The notes below the pieces were generated by a model. That model was not told where the DNA came from and did no database searches. It was given only the letters and a program-made list of their open reading frames with translations. A stretch of 64,000 bases of DNA, taken from positions 1 through 64,000 of the forward strand of contig NZ_JAIETD010000058.1 of NCBI RefSeq assembly GCF_019745455.1. The letters run 5' to 3'. The stretch comes from Methylobacterium sp. (GTDB lineage Bacteria; Pseudomonadota; Alphaproteobacteria; Rhizobiales; Beijerinckiaceae). The position numbers were made by a program, and so were the translations under genes. Below, one piece after another: positions 46,507 through 54,954 of this stretch (positions within the stretch are counted from its first letter, which is position 1; the number at the start of each line of letters is the position of its first letter).

Positions 46507-47736
46507 ATGTATTCAAAACGCAATCCAATCGGTATCGGCGTTGTAGAGCGTCAGATCAACGATGGGTTCAGATGGCTGAAGTTCGAGCGCGCCATCGAGA
46601 CGCAATTCGAGCATGATATCGGCGGCGAACGTTGTCGTTTGATGATCAGGCTTAACTATATCGGTCTTTTCGTCTATCATGCATTCTTGATTACAGATTA
46701 TCGTTCAATCCGTGACGTGTTCGATCTCGATCTGTTCGTTCATTTCGCAATCATGACACCTCTCATGATAGGAGCAAACTTGATCTTAGCGCGGCATCCG
46801 CCGGTATGGGTACGCGAAACACTCGAGTCCATATCGGTGGTCATCCTCGCGCTGACGATCGGCTGGGTGACCTCTTCGACCCGAGCTCCGGATCGAGAAA
46901 TCATCCTCTTGACTATCATTCTGGTGGTCCTGTTCTCGATCCTCATGCAACGTATACGGTTCTGGTATGTCCTTCCGGCCAGTTTCGTGATGGCCGCGAT
47001 CTACGGAATCTGCCTTGCCGGTTTCGAGGGGCTGTCCATGGACCGGGTCAATACGTCGATTTCCCTGGTGCTGGGCGTGATCGTATTCTCCTTGGTAGGC
47101 GCCTATCACCTCGAGTCCGAGCAACGGATGGGATACTTGCTGCGGCTACGAGATCGCCTGCGTAATGACGAACTCCAGATCACGAGCCTGAAAGACGCGC
47201 TGACGGGAGTCGGCAATCGTCGCGCGCTCGATCTCGCCCTGCTTTCGGCGACGCGTCGAGACATGGCGGGAGCCGATCGCTCGGTAGCGGTGTTGCTCCT
47301 GGATATCGACCATTTCAAACGGTTTAACGACACCAACGGACATCAGGAGGGCGACCTCTGCCTGACACGGGTCGCCGGATTATTGGCAGCCTGTCTGCGC
47401 GACGGAGATGGGCAAGTCTATCGCTTTGGCGGCGAGGAATTTCTAATCCTGCTGGCGGCGGCGACACTGCCTGAAGCGATCCTCGTTGCAGAGCGGATAC
47501 GCTCGGCCGTGGCCGACGCTCGCTTGTCGGCCGGGCCGTCTGGTGAAACCGTGACGGTGAGCATCGGCGCCGCGTCTGGGATTCCGGTCCACGGTTCGAC
47601 GCCGCAATCGCTAATCGCGGATGCCGATAGGGCCCTCTACAGCGCTAAAGCACAGGGGCGCAATCGAGTGTGCTCCCGTACCGAGGATACGGATGAACCG
47701 ACAACTGCGCCGCTTCAACTCCGTCTGGCGATTTGA
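46507..47736 (+). CDS. Membrane-bound diguanylate cyclase (GGDEF domain)
   Basis: About 409 aa. An N-terminal membrane region of roughly five helices (residues 50-210) serves as sensor or anchor. It is followed by a short helical linker (YLLRLRDRLRNDELQITSLKDALTGVGNRR) and a complete GGDEF domain with LLLDIDHFKRFNDTNGHQEGD and the active-site RFGGEEFLIL. An RxxD-like sequence (RDGD) lies before the active site where the inhibitory site would be, but the spacing is one residue longer than usual. It should make c-di-GMP. The ATG at 46507 is chosen over TTG at 46501. Confidence 0.9.
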   Translation: MYSKRNPIGIGVVERQINDGFRWLKFERAIETQFEHDIGGERCRLMIRLNYIGLFVYHAFLITDYRSIRDVFDLDLFVHFAIMTPLMIGANLILARHPPVWVRETLESISVVILALTIGWVTSSTRAPDREIILLTIILVVLFSILMQRIRFWYVLPASFVMAAIYGICLAGFEGLSMDRVNTSISLVLGVIVFSLVGAYHLESEQRMGYLLRLRDRLRNDELQITSLKDALTGVGNRRALDLALLSATRRDMAGADRSVAVLLLDIDHFKRFNDTNGHQEGDLCLTRVAGLLAACLRDGDGQVYRFGGEEFLILLAAATLPEAILVAERIRSAVADARLSAGPSGETVTVSIGAASGIPVHGSTPQSLIADADRALYSAKAQGRNRVCSRTEDTDEPTTAPLQLRLAI

Positions 47737-47762
47737 GGCGTATCACGGCGTCGCGGAGATCC

Positions 47763-48860
47763 TCAATTGGCGAAACGGAAGTGCAGGACGTCGCCGTCCT
47801 GAACAACGTACTCTTTGCCTTCGAGCCGCAGCTTGCCGGCATCGCGGGCTCCGCCCTCACCCTTGAGCGCGGTGTAATCACTGAAAGCGATCGTTTCGGC
47901 TCGGATGAAGCCCTTCTCGAAATCCGAGTGGATCACTCCGGCCGCCGCCGGTGCGCGAGTGCCCTTCTCAATGGTCCAGGCGCGGGCCTCCTTGGGTCCA
48001 ACGGTGAAATAGGTGATGAGCCCGAGGAGCTCGTAGCCGGCACGTATCACGCGATTGAGGCCCGGCTCGGCAAGACCGACCGCTTCGAGGAAATCGGCCT
48101 GATCGGCCGGAGGCATCACGGCTATCTCGCTCTCGATCTTGGCTGAGACGACGACCGCCTTTGCGCCCTCTTCCTTGGCGCGCGCCATGACCGCGTCCGA
48201 ATATGAATTGCCCTTGTCGGCATCGGCCTCGTCGACGTTGCAGACATAGAGGACGGGTTTGGCCGTCATCAGCCCGAGGGACTGGAAAAGCTTCTCTTCG
48301 TCCGCCTTCCGCTCCACAAGTCGCGCAGGCTTACCCTCGCGCAAGAGCGGCAGGGAGCGCTGAACGAGATCGAGCATCTCCTTCGCCTCCTTGTCGGCGG
48401 TCTTGGCCTTCTTCTCCAGGGCGACGACGCGCTTCTCCAGGCTGTCGAGGTCGGCCAGCATCAGCTCGGTCTCGATCGTCTCGATGTCGGCGGCCGGATC
48501 GACCTTGCCCTCGACATGGGTCACGTCGCCGTCGGTGAAGCACCGCACCACATGGGCGATGGCGTCGACCTCGCGGATGTTGGCGAGGAACTGGTTGCCG
48601 AGCCCCTCCCCTTTCGAGGCGCCACGCACGAGGCCGGCGATGTCCACGAAAGTGAGCCGCGTCGGGATGATTTCCTTCGAGGAGGCGATCTTCGCAAGAT
48701 CGTCGAGACGCGAGTCGGGCACGCCGACTTCGCCGACATTCGGCTCGATTGTGCAGAACGGGTAATTCGCCGCCTGCGCCGCCGCCGTCTGCGTCAGCGC
48801 GTTGAAGAGGGTCGACTTGCCGACGTTCGGCAGGCCGACGATGCCGCATTTGAAGCCCAT
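47763..48860 (-). CDS. ychF: Redox-regulated ATPase/GTPase YchF
   Basis: A 365-aa OBG-family P-loop protein with ATPase activity. G1 is GLPNVGKST near 8-16; LTFVDIAGLVRGASKGEGLGNQFLANIREVDAI spans switch regions; NVDEADADKG occupies the G4 position as in YchF; the C-terminal TGS domain ends YVVQDGDVLHFRF. Start MGFKCGIVGLPN at 48860. Its neighbour on the same operon side is normally pth; here a toxin-antitoxin pair intervenes. Confidence 0.96.
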   Translation of the reverse strand: MGFKCGIVGLPNVGKSTLFNALTQTAAAQAANYPFCTIEPNVGEVGVPDSRLDDLAKIASSKEIIPTRLTFVDIAGLVRGASKGEGLGNQFLANIREVDAIAHVVRCFTDGDVTHVEGKVDPAADIETIETELMLADLDSLEKRVVALEKKAKTADKEAKEMLDLVQRSLPLLREGKPARLVERKADEEKLFQSLGLMTAKPVLYVCNVDEADADKGNSYSDAVMARAKEEGAKAVVVSAKIESEIAVMPPADQADFLEAVGLAEPGLNRVIRAGYELLGLITYFTVGPKEARAWTIEKGTRAPAAAGVIHSDFEKGFIRAETIAFSDYTALKGEGGARDAGKLRLEGKEYVVQDGDVLHFRFAN

Positions 48861-48864
48861 GGGA

Positions 48865-49311
48865 TCAGTTCCGTCGCAGCACGTCGTCCGGCGACATGCA
48901 AAAGGGGTTGACGAGGGTGAGCCCCTCGAAGGTAGCGCCGTGCGCCATGTCCTCGGTGAGGAAATAGCGGCACCCGGCCAGGATGGCGGCAGCAAGCAAA
49001 AGGCAGTCGAACCATTGGTAGCCATGTGCCTGGCGAACGACCCAGGCAAGTTCGGTATCGTCTTGGTCGGTCGGGCGAGCACCCCAAGCACCGATGACCT
49101 GGACCTCGTCCTGCACCTCGACGAGTGGCCGACCCGGCTCGTTCTTGAGAATCCAGCGCGTCAGCTCGTTGAGAACCTGCAGGTTGGTGCGCGCAAGGCC
49201 TGCATCGCTGATGGCGGTGAGCCAATTGCGAGCGCGCTCCCGCTTATCGGCATTTCGGTTATCGCGAAGATAGATGAGCACGTTCGTGTCGATGAAGACC
49301 GCGTCATTCAT
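48865..49311 (-). CDS. PIN-domain toxin (VapC-like ribonuclease)
   Basis: About 148 aa. Acidic PIN residues are visible in AVFIDTNVLIYLRD, VLNELTRWILK and WFDCLLLAAAILAG followed by FLTEDM. Such toxins cut RNA when freed from their antitoxin. Start MNDAVFID at 49311, which overlaps the end of the antitoxin gene by 8 bp. It ends 4 bp before ychF. Confidence 0.85.
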   Translation of the reverse strand: MNDAVFIDTNVLIYLRDNRNADKRERARNWLTAISDAGLARTNLQVLNELTRWILKNEPGRPLVEVQDEVQVIGAWGARPTDQDDTELAWVVRQAHGYQWFDCLLLAAAILAGCRYFLTEDMAHGATFEGLTLVNPFCMSPDDVLRRN

Positions 49312-49531
49312 AGAGTTCGTCACGTGACGGCGCTTTCCCGCTCTCATCGGTCAGGTTCATCAGCGGACCGGCCAAGAAGCGGTCGAGAGCCTCGCGCTGG
49401 GTCAACGGTCTGCCCACCCGCTGTTCGACGGCCTCGGCGACGAAACGCGACAGGCTTTTCCCATCGCGTGCGGCGGCAACCCGCGCGCGCTGCAAAAGGC
49501 TCTCGTCCATCGTCACGGTGACGTTCTTCAT
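49304..49531 (-). CDS. Antitoxin, ribbon-helix-helix type
   Basis: A 75-aa protein beginning KNVTVTMDESLLQRARVAAA with GKSLSRFVAEAVEQRVG, a MetJ/Arc-type RHH DNA-binding fold followed by an acidic tail (GKAPSRDELYE) that would wrap the PIN toxin. ATG at 49531 follows GGAG seven bases upstream. It probably represses its own promoter, in the 46-bp gap after pth. Confidence 0.82.
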   Translation of the reverse strand: MKNVTVTMDESLLQRARVAAARDGKSLSRFVAEAVEQRVGRPLTQREALDRFLAGPLMNLTDESGKAPSRDELYE

Positions 49532-49577
49532 CAAAAGGCTCCAGAGCCTTCACGTATCGTGTCCTCGTGTTTTCGTG

Positions 49578-50186
49578 TCAATCAGGCCGCCCGAGCGCCT
49601 TGACGTCGTCCCAGCCGCGAGCAGCCATGGCGAGGTGGACCTTATTCTGAAAGCTCGCGTCGTCGCCGGTCGCCAACAGTTCGGCGTGGTCGGCGACGGC
49701 ACGGCAGAGATCCTGGACCCAGGGCTGTTCCGACTTGCCGAAATCGTTGAGGACGTAAGCGTGGACAAGCGCCTTGTCGCCCGGATGACCGATGCCGATG
49801 CGGACGCGCCGAAAGTCGTTGCCGCATTGAGCGGTGATCGAACGCAAGCCGTTATGACCGGCATTTCCGCCGCCGAGTTTCAATCTGACCTTGGCCGGCA
49901 CCAGGTCGAGTTCGTCGTGCAGCACGATCACATCGGCGAGCGCGATCTTATGGAAGCGCTGCGCCTCCGCGACCGACCGGCCGGATTCGTTCATGAAGGT
50001 CTGGGGCTTGAGCAGGATCACACGTTCCGGACCGAGGGTCGCTTCGGCGATCTCGCCCTGGAACTTGCGCCGCCATGGACCTGCGCGATGCGCGGTTGCG
50101 ATCTCGTCGAGGGCGAGGAAGCCGATATTGTGGCGGTTCTTCGCGTAGCGCGAGCCTGGATTGCCCAGGCCGACGATCAGACGCAT
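49578..50186 (-). CDS. pth: Peptidyl-tRNA hydrolase
   Basis: A 202-aa Pth that frees tRNAs from prematurely released peptides. Catalytic elements: GLGNPG near 6-11 (Asn), NRHNIGF with the active His at 19, [15 protein letters not shown], and VLHDELDL with the catalytic Asp, then [13 protein letters not shown]. Length is normal. It lies 94 bp after rplY on the same strand, the usual rplY-pth order. Confidence 0.96.
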   Translation of the reverse strand: MRLIVGLGNPGSRYAKNRHNIGFLALDEIATAHRAGPWRRKFQGEIAEATLGPERVILLKPQTFMNESGRSVAEAQRFHKIALADVIVLHDELDLVPAKVRLKLGGGNAGHNGLRSITAQCGNDFRRVRIGIGHPGDKALVHAYVLNDFGKSEQPWVQDLCRAVADHAELLATGDDASFQNKVHLAMAARGWDDVKALGRPD

Positions 50187-50206
50187 GGCGAACGCTCCAT
50201 GGCATC

Positions 50207-50243
50207 AAAGAAAAGGTGCCCCGACCCTGCGGCCGGAGCACCT
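50207..50243 (-). terminator. Intrinsic terminator between rplY and pth
   Basis: On the minus strand AGGTGC (complement of 50238-50243) pairs with GCACCT (complement of 50214-50219) around a GC-rich imperfect inner stem, followed by TTTTCTTT (complement of 50207-50214). It should reduce transcription from rplY into pth. The T-tract overlaps the stem edge. Confidence 0.7.
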
Positions 50244-50280
50244 GTCGAATGGAACGAGACGGGGTTGAAAACCCCTCGCC

Positions 50281-50970
50281 TCAATCCGCTTTCTTCTCGC
50301 CCTCGGCAGCCTCTTCGGCCTCGCCCTCGGCCTTCTCCTCGGCGGCTTCGCTGGCCTGAGCCTCTGCAACCGCAGCTTCCTCAGCCTCGACCTCGGCGCC
50401 GAGCACGGTCGGCGGCACGATGTTGGCGACCGCTGCTTCGGGCTCTCCGGTGAAGGTGGCGTTGGCGGGCAGCTTGACCGACTCGATATGGATCGTGTCG
50501 CCGATGTCGAGACCGGTCAGGTCGACCTCGATCGAATCCGGGATGGCGTCGCCCGGAACATCGAGTGAGAGCGTGTGAAGTACGACGTTGAGTGTGCCGC
50601 CCTTCTGCTTGATTCCCGGTGCCGCGTCTTCGTTGACGAAATGTACGGGCACCTCGACCGTCAGGGTCTGGCCGGCGACGACGCGCAGGAAGTCGACATG
50701 CAGCGGAACGCCGTTGACCGGGTCGAGCTGGAAGTCGCGCGGGATCGCGCGGGTCTTCTTGCCGCCGGCATTGATCTCGAACAGCGTCGTCTTGAAGCCG
50801 CCGGCGTAGATCAGGGTGCGGGTGCGGACGAGGTCGATGGCGATGGCCTGCGGGGCCTGGCCGCCGCCGTAGATGACGGCGGGAACTTGGCCCTGGCGAC
50901 GAACGGCCCGGGCGGCCCCCTTGCCGACCCGGTCGCGTGCCACGGCCTCAAGCGGCTTAACGGCGCTCAT
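50281..50970 (-). CDS. rplY: 50S ribosomal protein L25/general stress protein Ctc
   Basis: A 229-aa long-form L25. N-terminal 5S-rRNA-binding domain (LEAVARDRVGKGAARAVRRQGQVPAVIYGGG) and the TL5 beta-domain (HVDFLRVVAGQTLTVEVPVHFVNE, GDAIPDSIEVDLTGLDIGDTIHIESVKLP). The last 45 residues are an Ala/Glu-rich acidic tail, common in alphaproteobacterial members. Divergent from the protease gene at 51.3 kb. Confidence 0.95.
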   Translation of the reverse strand: MSAVKPLEAVARDRVGKGAARAVRRQGQVPAVIYGGGQAPQAIAIDLVRTRTLIYAGGFKTTLFEINAGGKKTRAIPRDFQLDPVNGVPLHVDFLRVVAGQTLTVEVPVHFVNEDAAPGIKQKGGTLNVVLHTLSLDVPGDAIPDSIEVDLTGLDIGDTIHIESVKLPANATFTGEPEAAVANIVPPTVLGAEVEAEEAAVAEAQASEAAEEKAEGEAEEAAEGEKKAD

Positions 50971-51296
50971 GGCGTGATCCTTGATTTAGAACGTGATCAT
51001 GTGATGAGGAAACGACGAAGGCCGCCCGAAACGGACGGCCCAGCACCGATCCCAGTGAGCGCGCCCGTGCCTCCAAGGGTGTCTGGCGGACGCGTGTGTG
51101 CCGTATAGCCCCTCGTCGCCATCGGCGCAACGACCGACGTCGTCGGCCGAAGGTGTCGCGAGATCGCAACGGTTCAGGCGAGATCCTCGAAACCATTACG
51201 AATGATTTCCAGCGCAAGGCCGATCGGTCGAGGATCGACGTAGTCCGATCTTCATCTTGTCGATGCTTCTTGAAGGAATTCTTTTGGGCAGGAGCA
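50971..51296. other. Leader/intergenic region upstream of rplY
   Basis: 326 bp. An imperfect stem GGCCGCCCG/CGGACGGCC with a 3-nt AAA loop lies at 51020-51040, 50 bp before the rplY start, and could be a leader structure in rplY mRNA. The rest shows no gene. A plus-strand frame open from 51096 runs into the protease gene but has no family match before 51297. Confidence 0.4.
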
Positions 51297-51815
51297 ATGA
51301 TGACTCGGCCGGTCTTCTGGGCGCTCGGCATATCCGCGGTGGCGGCTGTTTGGGGTGTTGGTCTCGTCGAGAGACTCGATCGCCGCCCTTCGCCGAGCCC
51401 AACTCCCATTCTGATGGAAGCCAGCCAACCGTCGGGGACTCTCCCCAACACCCTGGTTCTCGAAGCTAACGCCCAAGGTCATTTCCTGACTGAGGTGACT
51501 GTCGACGGGAGCCGGCTGTCCATGCTTGTCGATACAGGTGCGACCCTCTGTGCTTTCTCCCAGGAAGATGCCGAACGCGCCGGCATCCGCGTCTCGGAAC
51601 GCGATTTCACCGCCAGGACGCAAACGGCAAACGGCGTCGTCGCCGTAGCGCCGGTACGCATACCCGTCATCCGTATCGGGACGATCACCGTGCGCGACGT
51701 CGAAGCGGTTGTAGTTCCGAGAGGCCGATTGAGCACGAGCCTACTCGGCATGTCCTTCTTGCGCCGCCTCAGCGACGTCGGCATGGCGCGCGGGCGCCTG
51801 ACTCTGCGCGGCTGA
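51297..51815 (+). CDS. Retropepsin-like aspartic protease, TIGR02281 type
   Basis: A 172-aa protein with one N-terminal helix (FWALGISAVAAVWGVGLVE) and a single-lobe aspartic protease domain. The active-site motif is LVDTGATLCAFS, and SLLGMSFLRRL supplies the hydrophobic-hydrophobic-Gly flap-end motif. As a single lobe it must dimerise. It is expected to be periplasmic and membrane-tethered. Start ATG at 51297 follows GGCAGGAGCA. Function of this family in alphaproteobacteria is not established. Confidence 0.85.
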   Translation: MMTRPVFWALGISAVAAVWGVGLVERLDRRPSPSPTPILMEASQPSGTLPNTLVLEANAQGHFLTEVTVDGSRLSMLVDTGATLCAFSQEDAERAGIRVSERDFTARTQTANGVVAVAPVRIPVIRIGTITVRDVEAVVVPRGRLSTSLLGMSFLRRLSDVGMARGRLTLRG

Positions 51816-52284
51816 GGCAGAACGTCGAACACCTCGGGTATCCCCTCGGCCGATCCTTCCGATATGGCCGACATCGGCGGTTGAATCGTCAGGAAGGGTG
51901 ATCCGAAGTCGCCGAGTCGCAGGACCCGCCCCGCCAAAACACCGTCGCTTTCGAGCATTTTACGCCGGTCGAGGTGTCGTCGTTCGGGGAAGATAGATGG
52001 GGTTGGCTCCCTCTTGGGAGATCAACGTGATTGGAGTGCAGGTGCCGGGCTAAGGGATCGACATGCTCGTCCACGAACCTGGAAGGAGCTTGGATTGAGG
52101 CGCGATATTGTTGCCGACGGGGTTTCTCGAGCCAGTTCCTAGTCACTCGGACCGTCGGACTTCTGCGGCGCGGTTTTCTGTAGTCTCCTGAAGTGTCGAC
52201 GCAGCTTTGCGCGAGCACCTTCCGGTCCGGCGCGTGACATCAGACAAGATGACCGTTTTGGGCCTGCTTGGCGGCCTCTCAGCG
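51816..52284. other. Intergenic region between the protease and the pilus-assembly gene
   Basis: 469 bp without a credible gene. Minus-strand ORFs here (such as 51889-52218) show no domain or ribosome site. No strong stem with T-run was found at either converging gene end. Confidence 0.4.
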
Positions 52285-52773
52285 CTATTTTCCGCCTGAT
52301 GCGCCAGTTGCCAGGCTGCGGCGGCTATCGGCTTGACCGCTGACCTCACCGAAATACTTGACCGAGTCGCCGAGTTGGACCGACGGCTGGCAATTGGGCG
52401 TGCAGGAATAGGATTCCCGTTCGAGCCCGCGTTGGACCATCACCACCGAGGCTTGCGGCGCCTGGACGCTGATCATGGATTCCGCCAGCATCTCGCCCGC
52501 GCCGTCCAGAGCGATGAGGTTCGTGACCCCGAAGCTCTTGCCCGTGAGGATGAGGACGCCGTTCTTCTGCAGCGAGACATCGGCGATGATCGGATTGCCG
52601 ACGATGACCGTGCGGGTTTTCTCCGGCAGCCGGATCACCTTGGCGTTGTCCACAGTGACGGCCACCACTGGCGTCGTCGCCTCCACGGCACGACAGGGGG
52701 CAATTGCTGCCATCATCACGGCGCCGGCTGCGAAGATCATGCGTCGTGCAGAACAAGTGGTCCGGTCGGACAT
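52285..52773 (-). CDS. Pilus-assembly protein with secretin N-terminal domain (CpaC-N-like)
   Basis: A 162-aa secreted protein. Signal peptide RRMIFAAGAVMMAAIAPCRA; then the secretin N-terminal pattern VTVDNAKVIRLPEKTRTVIVGNPIIADVSLQKNGVLILTGKSFGVTNLIALD, as at the start of CpaC. It lacks BON and secretin-pore domains. A C-terminal Cys pair (YSCTPNCQPSV) is present. Divergent from the Flp pilin operon. Similar small proteins accompany rhizobial tad loci; a role in secretin assembly is inferred. Confidence 0.82.
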   Translation of the reverse strand: MSDRTTCSARRMIFAAGAVMMAAIAPCRAVEATTPVVAVTVDNAKVIRLPEKTRTVIVGNPIIADVSLQKNGVLILTGKSFGVTNLIALDGAGEMLAESMISVQAPQASVVMVQRGLERESYSCTPNCQPSVQLGDSVKYFGEVSGQADSRRSLATGASGGK

Positions 52774-53181
52774 GTTAGGCGACTCGAGCGTCTAGGATCG
52801 ATGATCGGCTAGGTGCCGACGCACCGTCCCTTGGCCTCAGGCACCGTGCCGATGAAGGCGCGACGTTTCGGCCGCCGATCGGTGGCGCCTTCCTATCAAA
52901 CGGCAGAATGGTGAATGAAGCGCTAAGCTAGGAACAGGACGGCGAATGAGACCATCGAATCAGCAGACATCGGTGCCGCTCTAAAGAGACGGCATGCCCG
53001 TCGTTATTCGCTGAAGAGTTTAAGCGCAATTTTACCCTAGAAACATCCCTACCGGCAGAAGCCGGTTTCGAAGGCCGATTTAACCTAATCGCAAGGGGCC
53101 CCTGCCAATCTGAATACGTCACCGAATGAGCCGCGACGGTCTTCGAGGACAGATCGTAGATCGTCTCCAGGGGAACCCATC
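52774..53181. other. Intergenic region with the presumed flp promoter
   Basis: 408 bp between divergent pilus genes. A small stem ACCGGC/GCCGGT (53051-53056, 53061-53066) followed by TTTCG lies 116 bp before the pilin start and could be a leader hairpin. An AGGGGAA ribosome site precedes the pilin ATG by eight bases. No gene was seen. Confidence 0.45.
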
Positions 53182-53358
53182 ATGACCAACATCTTCAAGC
53201 GCTTCGCCGCCGACGAGTCCGGCGCCACCGCCATCGAGTACGGCCTAATCGCTGCCCTGATCGCCGTTGTTCTCATCGCAGGAGCGACGACGCTCGGCAG
53301 CAATCTCAGCAGCAAGTTCACTGCCATTGCCACCAAGATCGGCACCACCGTTCCGTAG
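53182..53358 (+). CDS. flp: Flp-type pilin
   Basis: A 58-aa class IVb pilin. The leader NIFKRFAADESG ends with G before ATAIEYGLIAALIAVVLIAG; the processing site is between Gly and Ala, with the Glu5-Tyr6 pair of Flp pilins retained. The short tail ends TKIGTTVP. It is the major subunit of the Tad pilus and heads the operon that continues with its peptidase. Confidence 0.95.
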   Translation: MTNIFKRFAADESGATAIEYGLIAALIAVVLIAGATTLGSNLSSKFTAIATKIGTTVP

Positions 53359-53479
53359 TGGCCTTAACGCGCCGGGTCGCATTCGAAGGCGCCCGGCGCG
53401 CCATGCAGGGCGACGAATTGCTACCCGGCCTCATTGGTCGGGCGCTTTCACGTCCACGCAGACGAACAGGTGACGACCA

Positions 53480-53989
53480 ATGGCAAGCCTCGGCCTCCTG
53501 CTTCTCTTTCCGTTCCTGATGGCTTACGCCGCTGCGAACGACCTCCTCACCATGCTTATTCCCAATCGGATCTCCCTCGCACTGACAGCGGCCTTCGCCG
53601 CCGTTGCGGCAGCCGCCGGTCTGGGCCTGCCGGAGATCGCTTCCCATGTCGGGGCAGGTGCGGCAACGCTCTGCGTAACGTTCCTGATGTTCTCTCTTCG
53701 ACTTATCGGAGGAGGTGACGCAAAGCTTGCGTCAGCGACCGCCCTTTGGATGGGCTTTGACCACCTTGTTGCTTACGCCCTGACGGCTTCTGCGCTTGGT
53801 GGATTGCTCACGCTGATGATCATCGTCGCTCGCGCTCAGCCGGTGCTGCCAGCTTCGATCGGACGTCTTCCGTTTGCCTGCCGCCTTCACGACGACAGGA
53901 CCGGCGTACCCTATGGCATCGCGCTCGCTTTGGCAGCGCTCTTGGTATTGCCGGAAACATCAATCTGGTCACGCGGCCTAGGCAGCTGA
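53480..53989 (+). CDS. cpaA: Prepilin peptidase CpaA (A24 family)
   Basis: A 169-aa membrane aspartic peptidase with about five helices. The two catalytic Asp are in AANDLLTMLIPN and in the GGGDAKLASA motif. It cleaves the Flp leader at the inner membrane. It lacks the N-methylation domain, as usual for Tad-type enzymes. Located 121 bp after flp. Confidence 0.92.
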   Translation: MASLGLLLLFPFLMAYAAANDLLTMLIPNRISLALTAAFAAVAAAAGLGLPEIASHVGAGAATLCVTFLMFSLRLIGGGDAKLASATALWMGFDHLVAYALTASALGGLLTLMIIVARAQPVLPASIGRLPFACRLHDDRTGVPYGIALALAALLVLPETSIWSRGLGS

Positions 53990-54111
53990 ACGCCTCTATG
54001 GTTCAGGCCCGGCGTGCGGCAACCAACTAAATGTTAACCGTAATTTGAGGAAGTCCAGGCCATTCTCCTGACCAACGGCATCCCGCCGTCATGTTTGGTT
54101 GAAGCTCGGCC

Positions 54112-54912
54112 ATGAAACCAGCGCGCCTAGCCGTCCTCGGGATCGCGATCCTCACAGGTTGTGCTGCCGTCTATCTGATGAGCGACGGCGAAGCTCCGCC
54201 GCCCAGTCCGGTCGCCATGGCACCTCCGCCCGCGGTACCCGTCACCGACGTTCTGGTCGCTGCCGCAGAGCTGCCGATGGGGCAGACGATCCGCGTGGCC
54301 GACCTGCGCTGGCAGCCCTGGCCCGATCAGGCGATCACCGCAGGCTACATCACCCGAACCGCATCGCCGAAAGGTCTCGAGGAGATCGCCGGATCGGTGG
54401 TCCGGTCGGCCTTTCTGCCCGGTGAGCCCGTGAGATCTCAGAAGCTGGCGAAGCCCGATGGTGGCTTCATGGCAGCGATCCTGCCGGCTGGCATGAGGGC
54501 GGTGGCGATCACGATCGATACGCGTGGGTCCAGTTCGGCCGGCAACTTCATCCTGCCGAACGATCACGTCGACCTCATCCGCACGTTCCGAGACGAGGAC
54601 ACCTCTCGCTCCACCGACAGCCAGACATCCGAGACGCTGCTGACCGATGTGCGTGTGCTCGCGGTTGGTCAGATCGTCCAGGAGAAGAACGGGGCCGCCG
54701 TTGTCACTGGCGAAACCGCGACCCTGGCATTGACCCCTGCTCAGGCTGAGGTCGTCACCTTGGCGCAGAAGGTCGGATCCCTATCCCTGTCCCTCCGCAG
54801 CCTGGCCGACGCCGGACGGGCGGCGGAACCCGATGCAACATCTGATTCGCGCAGCGACGGCGCCGTGACGGTGGTGCGGTTCGGTGTCGCCAAACAACAA
54901 TCCAGGCGCTGA
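54112..54912 (+). CDS. cpaB: Flp pilus assembly protein CpaB
   Basis: A 266-aa protein with an N-terminal lipoprotein-like or membrane segment (LAVLGIAILTGCAAVYLM), an SAF domain (VLVAAAELPMGQTIRVADLRWQPWP), and the RcpC/CpaB domain (AILPAGMRAVAITIDTRGSSSAGNFILPNDHVDLI). It is thought to act on peptidoglycan or the secretin during assembly. Last residues overlap no neighbour; cpaC follows. Confidence 0.92.
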   Translation: MKPARLAVLGIAILTGCAAVYLMSDGEAPPPSPVAMAPPPAVPVTDVLVAAAELPMGQTIRVADLRWQPWPDQAITAGYITRTASPKGLEEIAGSVVRSAFLPGEPVRSQKLAKPDGGFMAAILPAGMRAVAITIDTRGSSSAGNFILPNDHVDLIRTFRDEDTSRSTDSQTSETLLTDVRVLAVGQIVQEKNGAAVVTGETATLALTPAQAEVVTLAQKVGSLSLSLRSLADAGRAAEPDATSDSRSDGAVTVVRFGVAKQQSRR

Positions 54913-54954
54913 GCGATGAGTGACGCTTCGCCAAGGAAAACAAAGGAATCGGCG

